From positions 1,330,001 to 1,394,000 of the forward strand of contig NZ_CP017024.1 of assembly GCF_014522265.1 (NCBI RefSeq): a stretch of 64,000 nucleotides of DNA, read 5' to 3'. Position numbers and translations under genes: made by a program. How positions within the stretch are numbered: the first letter of the stretch is position 1; every line of letters starts with the position of its first letter. Below are positions 53,312 through 63,055 of this stretch, piece after piece. The stretch is from Pseudomonas oryzihabitans. Lineage in GTDB: Bacteria > Pseudomonadota > Gammaproteobacteria > Pseudomonadales > Pseudomonadaceae. The notes under the pieces are model-generated. The model was given only the letters and a program-made list of their open reading frames with translations. It did no database searches and had not been told where the DNA came from.

Positions 53312-55054
53312 ATGGCACACGAATTCGATTACATCGTCATAGGCGCCGGCTCGGCCGGCAACGTCCTGGCCACCCGGCTGACCGAAGACCAGGACGTGAC
53401 CGTCCTGCTGCTGGAAGCCGGCGGCCCCGACTACCGCCTGGATTTCCGTACCCAGATGCCGGCCGCCCTCGCCTATCCGCTGCAGGGCAAGCAGTACAAC
53501 TGGGCCTACCAGACCGAGCCCGAGCCGCACATGGACAACCGCCGGATGGAATGCGGTCGCGGCAAGGGCCTGGGCGGCTCCTCGCTGATCAACGGCATGT
53601 GCTACATCCGCGGCAACGCCCTGGACTATGACAACTGGGCGCAACTCGACGGCCTGGACGACTGGACCTACCTCGACTGCCTGCCCTACTTCCGCAAGGC
53701 CGAGAAGCGCGATGCCGGTGGCAACGACTGGCACGGCGACGACGGCCCGGTCTCGGTGACCACCGCCAAGCCGAATACCAATCCCCTGTTCGAAGCCATG
53801 GTCGAAGCCGGTGTCCAGGCGGGTTATCCGCGCACCGAAGACCTCAACGGCTATCAGCAGGAAGGCTTCGGCCCGATGGACCGCTTCGTCACCCCGAACG
53901 GCCGGCGCTCCAGCACCGCCCGCGGCTATCTGGACCAGGCCAAGGGTCGCCCGAACCTGACTATCGTCACCCATGCCACCACCGATCGCATCCTCTTCGA
54001 GGGCAAGCGCGCCAACGGCGTCGCCTACATGAAGGGCGATTCCCTGGAAGCCATCACCGTGCGCGCCCGCCGCGAGGTGCTGCTCTGCGCCGGCGCCATC
54101 GCCTCGCCGCAGATCCTGCAGCGCTCCGGCGTCGGCCCCGCGCCGCTGCTGCGTCGCTTCGACATTCCGCTGGTCCACGACCTGCCCGGCGTCGGCCAGA
54201 ATCTACAGGACCACCTGGAGATGTACCTGCAGTACGAGTGCAAGCAGCCGGTCTCGCTGTACCCGGCGCTGAAGTGGTACAACCAGCCGCAGATCGGTCT
54301 GGAATGGATGCTCAAGGGCACCGGCCTGGGCGCCAGCAACCACTTCGAGGCGGGCGGTTTCATCCGCTCCAGCGAGGAGTTCGACTGGCCCAACATCCAG
54401 TACCACTTCCTGCCGATCGCCATCAATTACAACGGCACCAACGCCATCGAGGCCCATGGCTTCCAGGCCCACGTCGGCTCCATGCGTTCGCCCAGCCGCG
54501 GCCGCATCGAACTGACCTCGCGCGATCCGCGCCAGCACCCCAGCATCCTGTTCAACTACATGAGCACCGAACAGGACTGGCGCGAATTCCGCGACGGCAT
54601 CCGCCTGACCCGCGAGATCATGCAGCAGCCGGCGCTGGACCCCTATCGTGGCGAAGAGATCAATCCGGGCCGTGATTGCGTGACCGACGCCCAGCTGGAC
54701 GCCTTCGTGCGCTCCCATGCCGAGACCGCCTATCACCCGTCCTGCTCCAACAAGATGGGCACCGACGACATGGCGGTGGTCGACGGCGCCGGTCGCGTGC
54801 ACGGACTGGAAGGCCTGCGCGTGGTGGACGCCTCCATCATGCCGATCATCGCCACGGGTAACCTCAACGCCCCGACCATCATGATCGCCGAGAAGATCGC
54901 CGACAAAATCCGTGGTCGCGCCCCGCTGCCGCGCAGCAATGCCGCCTACTACGTCGCCAACGGCGCCCCGGTACGGGGTACTCCCATGCGCGACGTCAAC
55001 GGCCAGCGCGCCGCCGAGCCCGTCCCGCAGCGTCGTGACCAACCGGCCGCCTGA
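53312..55054 (+). CDS. betA: Choline dehydrogenase
   Basis: GMC-family FAD flavoprotein of 580 residues that oxidises choline to betaine aldehyde, membrane-associated. FAD motif [20 protein letters not shown] at the N-terminus, GMC signature 1 [19 protein letters not shown], signature 2 [16 protein letters not shown], and the C-terminal catalytic His in [12 protein letters not shown] followed by [36 protein letters not shown] is near ideal. Last gene of the bet set; the hairpin terminator follows. Confidence 0.97.
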   Translation: MAHEFDYIVIGAGSAGNVLATRLTEDQDVTVLLLEAGGPDYRLDFRTQMPAALAYPLQGKQYNWAYQTEPEPHMDNRRMECGRGKGLGGSSLINGMCYIRGNALDYDNWAQLDGLDDWTYLDCLPYFRKAEKRDAGGNDWHGDDGPVSVTTAKPNTNPLFEAMVEAGVQAGYPRTEDLNGYQQEGFGPMDRFVTPNGRRSSTARGYLDQAKGRPNLTIVTHATTDRILFEGKRANGVAYMKGDSLEAITVRARREVLLCAGAIASPQILQRSGVGPAPLLRRFDIPLVHDLPGVGQNLQDHLEMYLQYECKQPVSLYPALKWYNQPQIGLEWMLKGTGLGASNHFEAGGFIRSSEEFDWPNIQYHFLPIAINYNGTNAIEAHGFQAHVGSMRSPSRGRIELTSRDPRQHPSILFNYMSTEQDWREFRDGIRLTREIMQQPALDPYRGEEINPGRDCVTDAQLDAFVRSHAETAYHPSCSNKMGTDDMAVVDGAGRVHGLEGLRVVDASIMPIIATGNLNAPTIMIAEKIADKIRGRAPLPRSNAAYYVANGAPVRGTPMRDVNGQRAAEPVPQRRDQPAA

Positions 55055-55073
55055 TCCCAGGCAGCGGAACGCA

Positions 55074-55099
55074 AGAAGGGCGCCCGCGGGCGCCCTTCT
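55074..55099 (+). terminator. Hairpin terminator after betA
   Basis: A perfect 12-bp stem AGAAGGGCGCCC / GGGCGCCCTTCT with a 2-base loop, 20 bp after the betA stop. Little T tract follows. Confidence 0.7.
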
Positions 55100-55141
55100 C
55101 GTATATGCCTTTCCAGGTGACGACGGGCAGTCCGCTCTTCC

Positions 55142-55162
55142 CCCTCTCCCTCGGGGTGAGGG
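55142..55162. repeat. Short CCCTCTCCC palindrome, partial copy
   Basis: CCCTCTCCCTCGGGGTGAGGG is a shortened copy of the dispersed palindrome, between betA and the lipoprotein gene. Confidence 0.65.
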
Positions 55163-55183
55163 CAGCCTGCCCAGCCGCTCACC

Positions 55184-55531
55184 TCACAGGCAATCCTTCA
55201 CCGCCGTCAGAATGGTCCGCGGCCGCAGCGGATTGTTGGCCATCTGTTCACGCAGCTGGATGCGCGTACCGCGCGACGCCGACCCGATGTCGATGATGGC
55301 CGCCGTGGCGCCCGGCACCTTGCTGTCCACCAGCACGCGCTGCCCACTGCTGCCTTGCGGCTGGACCAGCACGTGCCGACCATCCTTCTCCAGGCCGGTC
55401 ACCAGGCAGGTGCGATAGTCCTCGGCACTCTTGCCCGTGCGCAGCTCCATGGGCGGATTGCGTTCAAGATTCGCCTGGCTGGTGCAACCGGCCAGGGCAG
55501 CGGCCAGGAAGGCCAGGGTTTTGGTTCTCAT
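55184..55531 (-). CDS. Small lipoprotein, unknown function
   Basis: A 115-residue protein with a lipoprotein signal, MRTKTLAFLAAALAGCTSQ, whose lipobox LAGC would be lipidated at Cys16. The mature part has two further cysteines (TCLV, KDCL) that could pair and a compact beta-rich sequence. ATG 55531 is preferred over an upstream start because AGGAG lies directly before it and it begins the signal peptide. Family not recognised. Confidence 0.8.
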   Translation of the reverse strand: MRTKTLAFLAAALAGCTSQANLERNPPMELRTGKSAEDYRTCLVTGLEKDGRHVLVQPQGSSGQRVLVDSKVPGATAAIIDIGSASRGTRIQLREQMANNPLRPRTILTAVKDCL

Positions 55532-55648
55532 CAGCGGCTCCTCGCAAGCTCTTTGCGTCATTTTAGCCGCAGCTGGCTTACGTCAGCCTTAACCGTCGCA
55601 CATCCTTGGTTTACAAGGGCTTTCCCATGGCTATAATGGCGTCCCCTT

Positions 55649-55724
<76 letters not shown>

Positions 55725-55919
55725 TCTTCTTCAAGGTCTTGGACAAGCCACCTCTGCCGTGGCTGCCCCCGTCCAGGACCTCTCCCCAATCCTGTCAGTC
55801 GCATCCGATCTTCGCTGGTGAAGACCGGATCGATGCTTTGTATCCGTCATTCCCGGATCCTAGCCTCGGCAAATCGGCGGAGAGGTCTACCGCACGCCTC
55901 TCCGCCGGAATGTCCGCGG

Positions 55920-58883
55920 CTAGCGCCCCAGCCGAGCGCCGTAGGTCCGGGAGAGCGCGGCCAGCGAATAGTTCGCGCGCATGAAGGCCTGGGCGTTCGC
56001 CGCGCGTCGCTGGGCCTCCGGGCGATCCTCATGGAGGCGGCGCAGCTGGGCCGCTGCCGCGGCGATGGAAGGACTGCCCCAGACGGCACCCGCCACCAGG
56101 GTCGGCATTTCGCCCTCCTCGACCGGCACCTCTTCGACCGCGACCAGGAAGCTGGTGGCGTCGCTGCAGAAATCCCGGGGTCCGGAATAGTCGGACACGA
56201 CGGTGGGCTTGCCCAGCAACATGGCATGGGCGATGCCGTAGCCGAAGCCTTCCGACTTGTGCAGCGAGACGAAGGCATCGCAGCTGTCCAGCAGGCCCCA
56301 GTAGTGGCTGGCGGAAAGGTCATGGTCGAGGATGCTGATGCGCTCGTCACCGCCGATGGCCTCCAGCACCCGGTCCCAGTAGCCGCCCTTGTTGCACCAG
56401 TGCTCGAAGTCGACGTTCCTGATCTTGAGCACCAGCTTCACGCCCTTCTCAGAGGGGAAGGCGGTCTTGAAGGCCTGCACCACGGAGAGCGGATTCTTTC
56501 GGGGTATCGAGCTGTGGAAGTCACCGATCGAGAGAAAGACGAAGTCCTCTTCGGCCAGGCCGATGGCTTTTCGCTCGAACGTCTCGAAGGCTGCGGGCAC
56601 GGCAATTCCCTTGCCGACGTTGACGATGGGCGTGGCGGTGACGCGGGCATAGATGTCCTGCAGATACGCCGTAGGCACCCAGATTTCATCCATCAGCTCG
56701 AGGCCCAGGCCGTGGCTGAGCGGCGGGCTGGAGGTCTCCCAGAGAAAGAAGCCGATCTTGTGCGCCTTCTCCAGCAGATCCGCTGGCAGGCGCGAGCACT
56801 CGTAGGGGATGCGGTCGGCGTTGACGTGAAAGATGATCACCGGGCGCTCGACCTCGGTAGCCTCGCGGCATTGCTCTCCACCCAGTTCGAGTTCGTCCTT
56901 GTCGACGGAGACGATCGCCGGTCTGATGCCAAGTCCCTTCAGCGCCTCGACGGTCATGCGCAGATTGGCTCCCAGACCGGTCTGGGAGGTATGGCCGATG
57001 ACGAAGACCTTGTTTTCCAGGGGACAGGTGCCTTCGATCAAGGCGCGCAACCGTTCGGCCAGCCGACCGTGCTCGCGGGTGCCCTTGCCTGGCTGCAGGA
57101 TCTGCAGTTGCGGATAGCGCCGGTACAGCACCTCCGCCAGCCACTGCCTGGCCACCTCGGTACTGGGCTCGTAGCCCAGCAAGGCCTTGGCCATGACCGA
57201 TTCGGCCCGTCCCAGGCCAGCGCCGACGTCGCCCCGCCAGTAGTCGAGCCAGGCAGCGGGCAGCAGATCGACGTGAAAGCCCGAGGCGCAGCAGAAAAAC
57301 ACCTTGTTGAAGGTGAATTCCACATAGCGGGCGGCCGAGACCTCGTGGACCCCGGCATCGCGCAACTCTTCGTCCAGGGCGATCCGCCAGTACCAGTTGA
57401 TGTCGAAGGGCAATCGGGAAGAATCCGGATGGCGTGCCTGCAGCGGTCGGATCAGGCGTTCACCGCACAGCCGCAGAAAGGCCGCGGAGCCGGCATTGGG
57501 TGAAGAGATCAGCCGATACAGCAGGTGCAGGTACCCGGACCGGGAGAACAGGTTGTCCTTGTCCACCTCATGCTTCTTCCAGAACAGGAACAGCAGCCTG
57601 GAGACGAATTGCTCGGTCACCTCGTCGCTGAAGGCGCAGCCCTGGAGGTAGTCGCTGAGGCCGGCGGACACCGGAAACACCGTGCCGGCCTGCCACTGCT
57701 CGCGGAATTCATTGACATACCAGCTCACCAGCTCGGTGCGGCCCTTGAGCGACTGCAGATTCGCCGCCTGACCGAAACGCTCGTAATGGACGTGCTCCAT
57801 GTACCTGGAAATATAGGCATGGCTGCCGTCGTCCATCCGGCTCAGGATCGAATCCTGCTTGAGGACGGCAGCCGCATTGGAGCGGACCAGGGCATCCCAC
57901 AGCGGCGTGTGGTAGATGGCCGCCTTCTTCAGCAGCGCTTCATAGGGCGTGATGGTCGTCTTGAGAAACGGCAGGGCACAGCCATTCGCCACGATCTGCG
58001 GCACGTTCGACGGACTCGCGCCGGCCAGCTGGGGAATCTGGAAGACCAGGCTGTAGGGTGCCCCGGCCGTTTCCATATGGCGTATCTCGCCGCCGAACTC
58101 CAGGCTCAGGGACACGGCCAGGTAGGGATTGCGGATATCCACGGCCCAGCCGACCACGGCATTGTCTTCCGCGAGGGTGAAGCACCCCAGGACCGGCGCC
58201 GTCGTCCAGTCCTGCAGCAGCAGCGTCAGCTGCTGCGAATCGCCCAGGTGGGTCGTGCGCGTCAGGCAGAACAGCAGGCGCTCCCAGTTGCTGGTCAGGC
58301 CATCGGCAGCCAGCGCCAGGCTGACCAGCGCCTGGGGCAGGCGGCCGAAATCCAGCTTGCGCGCGAGAAATTCCTCGGTGTAGAGAATGCCCAGCACCCA
58401 CTCGAAAACGCCTTTCTCCACCAGGAAGGCGATGGCGGCCCTGGCTTCCTCGGCATTGGGCAGGCGCCCCAGCAACTGGGTGTAAGCGTTGCGGATCAGG
58501 GTCACCTTGCGCAATTCTTCGGGCAGGATGTCGCTGCCGGACAGCTCGTAGAGTCCCGCGTCCTGCATGCAGGTCAGGGCATCTTCCAGGTTGGCGATGA
58601 CCGGGCTGTTGGTCAGCTCGTACTGGCTGTCCCTGACCACCACGCGGATGGGCTCGAAGGATTTCAGACTGGGCAGGTCGAGGATGAAGCCCTGGCAGCC
58701 ATCGCTGCCGAGGATGGTCTTCAGATCGGACCTGAAGCGGTTCGCCACCGCGGACGCGATGATCTTGCCGGACTGGATCGCCACGACCTTGACCCGCTCC
58801 AGGGGGGCGCCCTTGTCGTAGGCCCAGCCCTCGATGCGCTTGGTGGCGCTGGTATCGACGCACCCGATGAACGTGGTTTCCAT
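55920..58883 (-). CDS. Large glycosyltransferase with DUF4214-like domain and GT4 C-terminal domain
   Basis: A 987-residue multidomain protein. Residues 1-90 hold an immunoglobulin-like segment (METTFIGCVDTSATKRIEGWAYDKGAPLERVKV); about 125-185 resembles DUF4214 (RNAYTQLLGRLPNAEEARAAIAFLVEKGVFEWVLGILYTEEFLAR); a long middle part has no named domain; from about 630 there is a GT4 glycosyltransferase (NKVFVIGHTSQTGLGANLRMTVEALKGLGIRP, then SLHKSEGFGYGIAHAMLLGKPTVVSDYSGPRDFC with the E-x7-E motif). No signal peptide. It is the last gene of the leftward glycosyltransferase set, 6 bp after the previous one. The acceptor is unknown; a surface glycan or glycoprotein is likely. Confidence 0.85.
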   Translation of the reverse strand: METTFIGCVDTSATKRIEGWAYDKGAPLERVKVVAIQSGKIIASAVANRFRSDLKTILGSDGCQGFILDLPSLKSFEPIRVVVRDSQYELTNSPVIANLEDALTCMQDAGLYELSGSDILPEELRKVTLIRNAYTQLLGRLPNAEEARAAIAFLVEKGVFEWVLGILYTEEFLARKLDFGRLPQALVSLALAADGLTSNWERLLFCLTRTTHLGDSQQLTLLLQDWTTAPVLGCFTLAEDNAVVGWAVDIRNPYLAVSLSLEFGGEIRHMETAGAPYSLVFQIPQLAGASPSNVPQIVANGCALPFLKTTITPYEALLKKAAIYHTPLWDALVRSNAAAVLKQDSILSRMDDGSHAYISRYMEHVHYERFGQAANLQSLKGRTELVSWYVNEFREQWQAGTVFPVSAGLSDYLQGCAFSDEVTEQFVSRLLFLFWKKHEVDKDNLFSRSGYLHLLYRLISSPNAGSAAFLRLCGERLIRPLQARHPDSSRLPFDINWYWRIALDEELRDAGVHEVSAARYVEFTFNKVFFCCASGFHVDLLPAAWLDYWRGDVGAGLGRAESVMAKALLGYEPSTEVARQWLAEVLYRRYPQLQILQPGKGTREHGRLAERLRALIEGTCPLENKVFVIGHTSQTGLGANLRMTVEALKGLGIRPAIVSVDKDELELGGEQCREATEVERPVIIFHVNADRIPYECSRLPADLLEKAHKIGFFLWETSSPPLSHGLGLELMDEIWVPTAYLQDIYARVTATPIVNVGKGIAVPAAFETFERKAIGLAEEDFVFLSIGDFHSSIPRKNPLSVVQAFKTAFPSEKGVKLVLKIRNVDFEHWCNKGGYWDRVLEAIGGDERISILDHDLSASHYWGLLDSCDAFVSLHKSEGFGYGIAHAMLLGKPTVVSDYSGPRDFCSDATSFLVAVEEVPVEEGEMPTLVAGAVWGSPSIAAAAAQLRRLHEDRPEAQRRAANAQAFMRANYSLAALSRTYGARLGR

Positions 58884-58889
58884 GTTGCC

Positions 58890-60692
58890 TTACCGCCTCT
58901 GCTGATCCAGCTCCAAAAGTCTCGCCGCGTAACGCCTGCCCACCGTGTCCGGCGCGAATCCGCTCAGTGTCGAGCCGCGCTCGCGAATGCCCGCCCGGGC
59001 GTTCGCCCGGTTTCTCAGCGCCTGCACGGCATCCCGCAGCACAGGCTCGCCCCAGCAGTTGCCCGCGCCTTCGAGATAGTCCGCAGCACAGGTCTGCACC
59101 ACCGCGCAGGGCACGAGCTCGACCCCGGCGACGCCGGTGCAGAAATCGCGGTTGCCGCCCGCCGCCGAGGCCACCACGTCCAGTCCCAGCAGCAGGGCTT
59201 CGGCGATGCCGCGGCCAAAGCCCTCGGCCCGATGCAGGGAAACGAAGCAATCGCAGGCGGCATAGAGCGCCAGGACGTCATCCCTGGCGAGCACCTGGTC
59301 GATCAGCACGATGCGCTCATCGCCTGCGGCGAGCGCTTGCAACGCCAGCCAGGCGGCGGGCTCCTTGTCCGCCCGCATGCCTTTCACCACCAGGCCTACC
59401 GACAGGTCGTGCTGTGCGAAGGCCTGCTGGAAGGCGCTGATGACGGCAGCGGGATTCTTGCGGCGGAACGAAGAGCCGCCATCGAAGGCAAAGACGAAGT
59501 AGTAACGCCCGGGCTCCAGGTCGAACCGCCGGCGCAGCAGCTCTTGCGGCTCAATGGGGGCTACCTGCACGGCCATGGGCATCAGGCAGATCGGCACCGC
59601 CGCCGCGGCCGACAGGGCCGTCTCGATGTAGCGGCTCGACGCCCAGACCTCATCGACCAGGGCGAAGCTATGCGCCCAGGCCGCCGGCCAGCGCTGCAGC
59701 TCCCAAGGCCAGTAGCCGATGGTGTAGCGGCCGGCCAGGAGGCCGCTGCCTTGCTCGAGATAGACCCGGGCGTGTTCGAGGGCGGTCAGGCAGAAGAGGT
59801 TGTAGCGATAGCGCGGCGCCGCGGCGACCCAGGCGGCCACGCTCCGGTCCCCCTCGTCCACCCCCGGGCTCACATTGAGGATGACGAAGGGAATGCCCGC
59901 CGCCTCGAGGGCACGCGCGGCCATGCGCAGGTCCTCGCCGATGCCCAGCTCGCCATAGGCGTAGCCGATCAGGTTGACGCCGAACGGCTGGAGCTCGCCT
60001 CCCCTGTGCGGGGGCCAGGCCAGGCGATTGGCCCCCAGCAGCGCATCCAGCGCGGTTTCCTGCCGGCCGTTCGAGCTCAGCCACTGTCTGTAGCCGGTCC
60101 GGCCCGGTGCGGTGGTCAGGTCGAAGGCCTGCTGCAGATCGCTGCGCGTCGCGTGGAGCAGGCGGGCGAAGCGGGTGTCCTCGATCGCCACCGCGTCCAG
60201 CAGGAAGGCCTTCTGCCAGAAGGGAATCTCCAGGCACTCCGGTGCCAGCTCCCGAAAGCCACCGCCAAAGAAGAACCAGGCCAGGGCCGCCCGTTGTGAC
60301 TGCTCGTCCGCCAGGTCGGTGGCAATGCCCAGGTCGTCGCGCCGCTGGATCAGGGCCAGGATCAGGCGCGACACGCCATCCGACCAGACGGTCGCCGGCA
60401 GCGACGCACGCCCGGAGAGTTCGGCCCAGAAGACCTCCAGTTCTCGTAGCGCAGCGTACTCCCGACTGCCCGAGGTGATCAGCCAGCCCAGGTAGGCTCC
60501 GCGGGCCGCTTCGTCGTCGAGAGGAAAGCGCGGCTGGAGATCGAGTGGCCGCACCTGCCAGATCAGCAGGAACAGCCGATAGAAGGCGGCCACGCCCGCG
60601 ACCGCCAGCTGCGGGACCGGCACCCGATAGTAGTCACTGCCGCGCAGGGCCTGCGGGCCCGCCTGCCAGTAGTCGGTCAGGTCGCTGCTCAT
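58890..60692 (-). CDS. Glycosyltransferase family 4 protein with N-terminal extension
   Basis: A 600-residue protein. The N-terminal 215 residues are a helical domain similar in kind to that of the neighbouring large protein; the C-terminal part is GT4: GVNLIGYAYGELGIGEDLRMAARALEAAGIPFVI, YTIGYWPWELQRWPAAW, FAFDGGSSFRRKNPAAVISAFQQAF and FVSLHRAEGFGRGIAEALLLGLDVVASAAGGNRDFC with the donor-binding glutamates. The LGIGEDLR form is typical of GT4 members of O-antigen and related glycan loci. ATG 60692 overlaps the stop of the upstream gene (ATGA), so the two are coupled; the longer upstream frame is the shadow of that gene. Confidence 0.88.
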   Translation of the reverse strand: MSSDLTDYWQAGPQALRGSDYYRVPVPQLAVAGVAAFYRLFLLIWQVRPLDLQPRFPLDDEAARGAYLGWLITSGSREYAALRELEVFWAELSGRASLPATVWSDGVSRLILALIQRRDDLGIATDLADEQSQRAALAWFFFGGGFRELAPECLEIPFWQKAFLLDAVAIEDTRFARLLHATRSDLQQAFDLTTAPGRTGYRQWLSSNGRQETALDALLGANRLAWPPHRGGELQPFGVNLIGYAYGELGIGEDLRMAARALEAAGIPFVILNVSPGVDEGDRSVAAWVAAAPRYRYNLFCLTALEHARVYLEQGSGLLAGRYTIGYWPWELQRWPAAWAHSFALVDEVWASSRYIETALSAAAAVPICLMPMAVQVAPIEPQELLRRRFDLEPGRYYFVFAFDGGSSFRRKNPAAVISAFQQAFAQHDLSVGLVVKGMRADKEPAAWLALQALAAGDERIVLIDQVLARDDVLALYAACDCFVSLHRAEGFGRGIAEALLLGLDVVASAAGGNRDFCTGVAGVELVPCAVVQTCAADYLEGAGNCWGEPVLRDAVQALRNRANARAGIRERGSTLSGFAPDTVGRRYAARLLELDQQRR

Positions 60693-63055
60693 GTCCGCTG
60701 CGGCGCCAGGTCGAGACCGCCGTAGGGTCCCAGGGCCCAGTCCTGGTTCAGCGAGGGACTGTAGAAACGATCCGTCAGTTGCTGCGTCGAGTAGGTTTCG
60801 TACAGGGCGCGCTGCTCGCGCTGGGCGCGGGCGGCCTTGTCGGCCGAGCTGTCCTTGCCGCGCGTGGCCGACTCGGCGTGGAGCAATTCGGCAAAGGGGG
60901 TCCAGAGCACCTTCAGGCCCAGTGCATCGATGCGCAGGCACAGGTCGACATCGTTGAAGGCCACCGGATAGCGCTGGGCATCCATGCCTTCGAGACCGAG
61001 GTAGAGATCGCGCCGCATCAGCAGACAGGCCGTGGTACAGGCGCTCTGCTGACGGGTCAGCTGGTTGAAGCCCAGATAGCCGGGATCCTCGCGCAGCCAG
61101 TGGTTGCCGGTATGGGCGGCCAGGCCGTTGATGCCCACCACCACGCCGCCGTGCTGCACCATGCCGTTGCGCCACAGCAGCTTGGCGCCCACGGCGCCGA
61201 CTTCGGGTCTGGCCGCCAGACTGACCATCTCGCGCAACCAGTCCGGCTGCAGCACCTCGATGTCGTTGTTGATGAATCCCACGTATTCCCCGGTCGCCAG
61301 CGCCACCCCGCGGTTGTTGAGGGTGGCGTAGTTGAACGGATAGGGATGCGCCAGCACCTTCACCCCGCGGGCCTGCAGCGCCTGCAGATAGTCCAGCGTC
61401 GCCGGATCGTCGCTGCCGTTGTCGATGACGATGACTTCGAGGGCGGGATAGTCGGTCGCTTCCAGCAGGCCTTCCAGGCAGGCCTGCAACAGGCTGAAGG
61501 CGTTGCGGGTGGGCACGATCAGACTGACCCTGGGCAGCCGTTCGGGCAGCGCCCAGTGGGCGCGCAGCGCGCCCGGCAGCTGCGCCTGACGACTCAGACA
61601 GCTACCCGGACGCAGTCGCTCCAGCAGCCCGTTCAGGCGCTCCAGGCGCTCGGGTTTCTGGCGGTCGCACTCGGCGGGCGTCGCCGGGCAGAGGGCGCTG
61701 CGATGGCTGAGCACCTGCGCGACCCGCGCCACCGGCAGCTCGGCGCGCAGGGTCGCCCAGATCAGCGCGGCGACGACCGCCTCGCGGTCACGCGGGGCCT
61801 CCGCCGTGCGCTCCAGGGCCTCCAGCGCCGCAAGGATGACCGCGCGGCCGAACAGGGCGGTCTCGGTAAACAGATCCGTCCCCAGATAGAGATCGAAATC
61901 CCAGCTGGGCTTGAACCAGGGATTGCCCCGACTGCCATCCGGCTGGTCCTGGTCGCAGTCGGCGAACGCCCAGGCCGCCGGCGGCTCGCCCTCGCCGCCC
62001 GCCAGGGCCAGCACCAGCTGATCCAGCGTCTGGGGCCGCAAGCGCGAGCTGAAGGGCAGCAACAGGACCCCGTCCGCCCCCTCGTCGATCAGCTGCCGCA
62101 GCGACTCGGCGAAATCGGCCGTGGCGACCCGCTGCCCGCTTGGCGCCAGACGCTGTGCCTGCAGGCTGTCCAGGCAGGCCTGGCGTTCATAGTCCGCTGC
62201 CTCGCCATGGAGCAGCACGGCGATCCGCCGGCCCGCTACCTGCTCGGGAAAGGCCGGCGGACGCTGGTGCAGGGCGAACCACTGGGGGTAGTGGCCAAAG
62301 CCGGCACTGCGCGGACAACGTTGAGCGTAGTCCTGGGCCAGGCGCAGGGCGAGTTCACGCAGCTCGGGCGCGGCCTGCTCCGGCCAGCCGGCGGCCAGCA
62401 GGGCGCCAAGGCCTTCGGCCCGGCAGCAGACGAGGATGGGGCTGCCGGCCAGCGCCCGGCCCTGCGGGTCTTCGATATGGATTTCGTGACGATCGCCATC
62501 CGCCAGCGTCCAGGGCAGTTCCAGACGGAAACCGTGATCGGCGTCGGGACGATAGCTGAGGGCGGGGTGCCAGAGGTCGGCGCGACCACGAGCCAGGATC
62601 CGATCGGCCAGCCGCGCCCGCACCTCCAGGTGCGTCCCTGGCGTCTCCGCGGACCACAACCAGCCGGTCACCGCCAATCCACCGCCATACCAGACCTGGC
62701 TGCCGGGCACGGCCGCCTCGACGGGCGCCTCGCGCAGCAGCTCCAGGGGATCGCCGACACGCGGGCCACCGTTGGCGACGCGCACGACAATCTGGCGCGC
62801 GTCGGCCAGCCAGGCGTCGCGCAGCTGCAGGGCAAAGCCGTGAAAACCATCGCCAAGGCAGGGACCGCTTTGATATTCGTCGGCGCGCACCAGGGCCACG
62901 CTGGCCCCATCGACGAGCACCTCGAGCGCGAGTCTGAGGTCCGGCTGGGCGAGGTCGCAGGCCCAGCCCTGAAGCACGCCCCCGTGCAACCCTTCGATAC
63001 GTCCTTCGATACGTCCTTCGATGTTGGCGGCGCCGGACCGAGCAGAATCATTCAT
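60689..63055 (-). CDS. Glycosyltransferase family 2 protein with N-terminal accessory region
   Basis: A 788-residue protein. The N-terminal 500 residues include two immunoglobulin-like or carbohydrate-binding-like segments (GGVLQGWACDLAQPDLRLALEVLVDG, GGLAVTGWLWSAETPG). From about residue 520 there is a GT2 domain: RVSLIVPTRNAFSLLQACLEGLLEATDYPALEVIVIDNGSDDPAT, EYVGFINNDIEVLQPDWL (D-x-D-type metal site as NND), and MRRDLYLGLEGMDAQRYPVAFNDVDLCLRIDALG with the catalytic acid. Rhamnosyl or galactofuranosyl transfer to a polysaccharide is the usual role of this subtype. Codons near the start contain a 12-bp tandem repeat (EGRIEGRIEG). Confidence 0.9.
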   Translation of the reverse strand: MNDSARSGAANIEGRIEGRIEGLHGGVLQGWACDLAQPDLRLALEVLVDGASVALVRADEYQSGPCLGDGFHGFALQLRDAWLADARQIVVRVANGGPRVGDPLELLREAPVEAAVPGSQVWYGGGLAVTGWLWSAETPGTHLEVRARLADRILARGRADLWHPALSYRPDADHGFRLELPWTLADGDRHEIHIEDPQGRALAGSPILVCCRAEGLGALLAAGWPEQAAPELRELALRLAQDYAQRCPRSAGFGHYPQWFALHQRPPAFPEQVAGRRIAVLLHGEAADYERQACLDSLQAQRLAPSGQRVATADFAESLRQLIDEGADGVLLLPFSSRLRPQTLDQLVLALAGGEGEPPAAWAFADCDQDQPDGSRGNPWFKPSWDFDLYLGTDLFTETALFGRAVILAALEALERTAEAPRDREAVVAALIWATLRAELPVARVAQVLSHRSALCPATPAECDRQKPERLERLNGLLERLRPGSCLSRQAQLPGALRAHWALPERLPRVSLIVPTRNAFSLLQACLEGLLEATDYPALEVIVIDNGSDDPATLDYLQALQARGVKVLAHPYPFNYATLNNRGVALATGEYVGFINNDIEVLQPDWLREMVSLAARPEVGAVGAKLLWRNGMVQHGGVVVGINGLAAHTGNHWLREDPGYLGFNQLTRQQSACTTACLLMRRDLYLGLEGMDAQRYPVAFNDVDLCLRIDALGLKVLWTPFAELLHAESATRGKDSSADKAARAQREQRALYETYSTQQLTDRFYSPSLNQDWALGPYGGLDLAPQRT
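62991..63022. repeat. 12-bp tandem repeat in the glycosyltransferase 2 gene
   Basis: CCTTCGATACGT occurs twice at 62991-63014 followed by a partial third unit CCTTCGAT. It encodes the EGRI repeat. Copy-number change by slippage would stay in frame (4 codons per unit). Confidence 0.8.
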
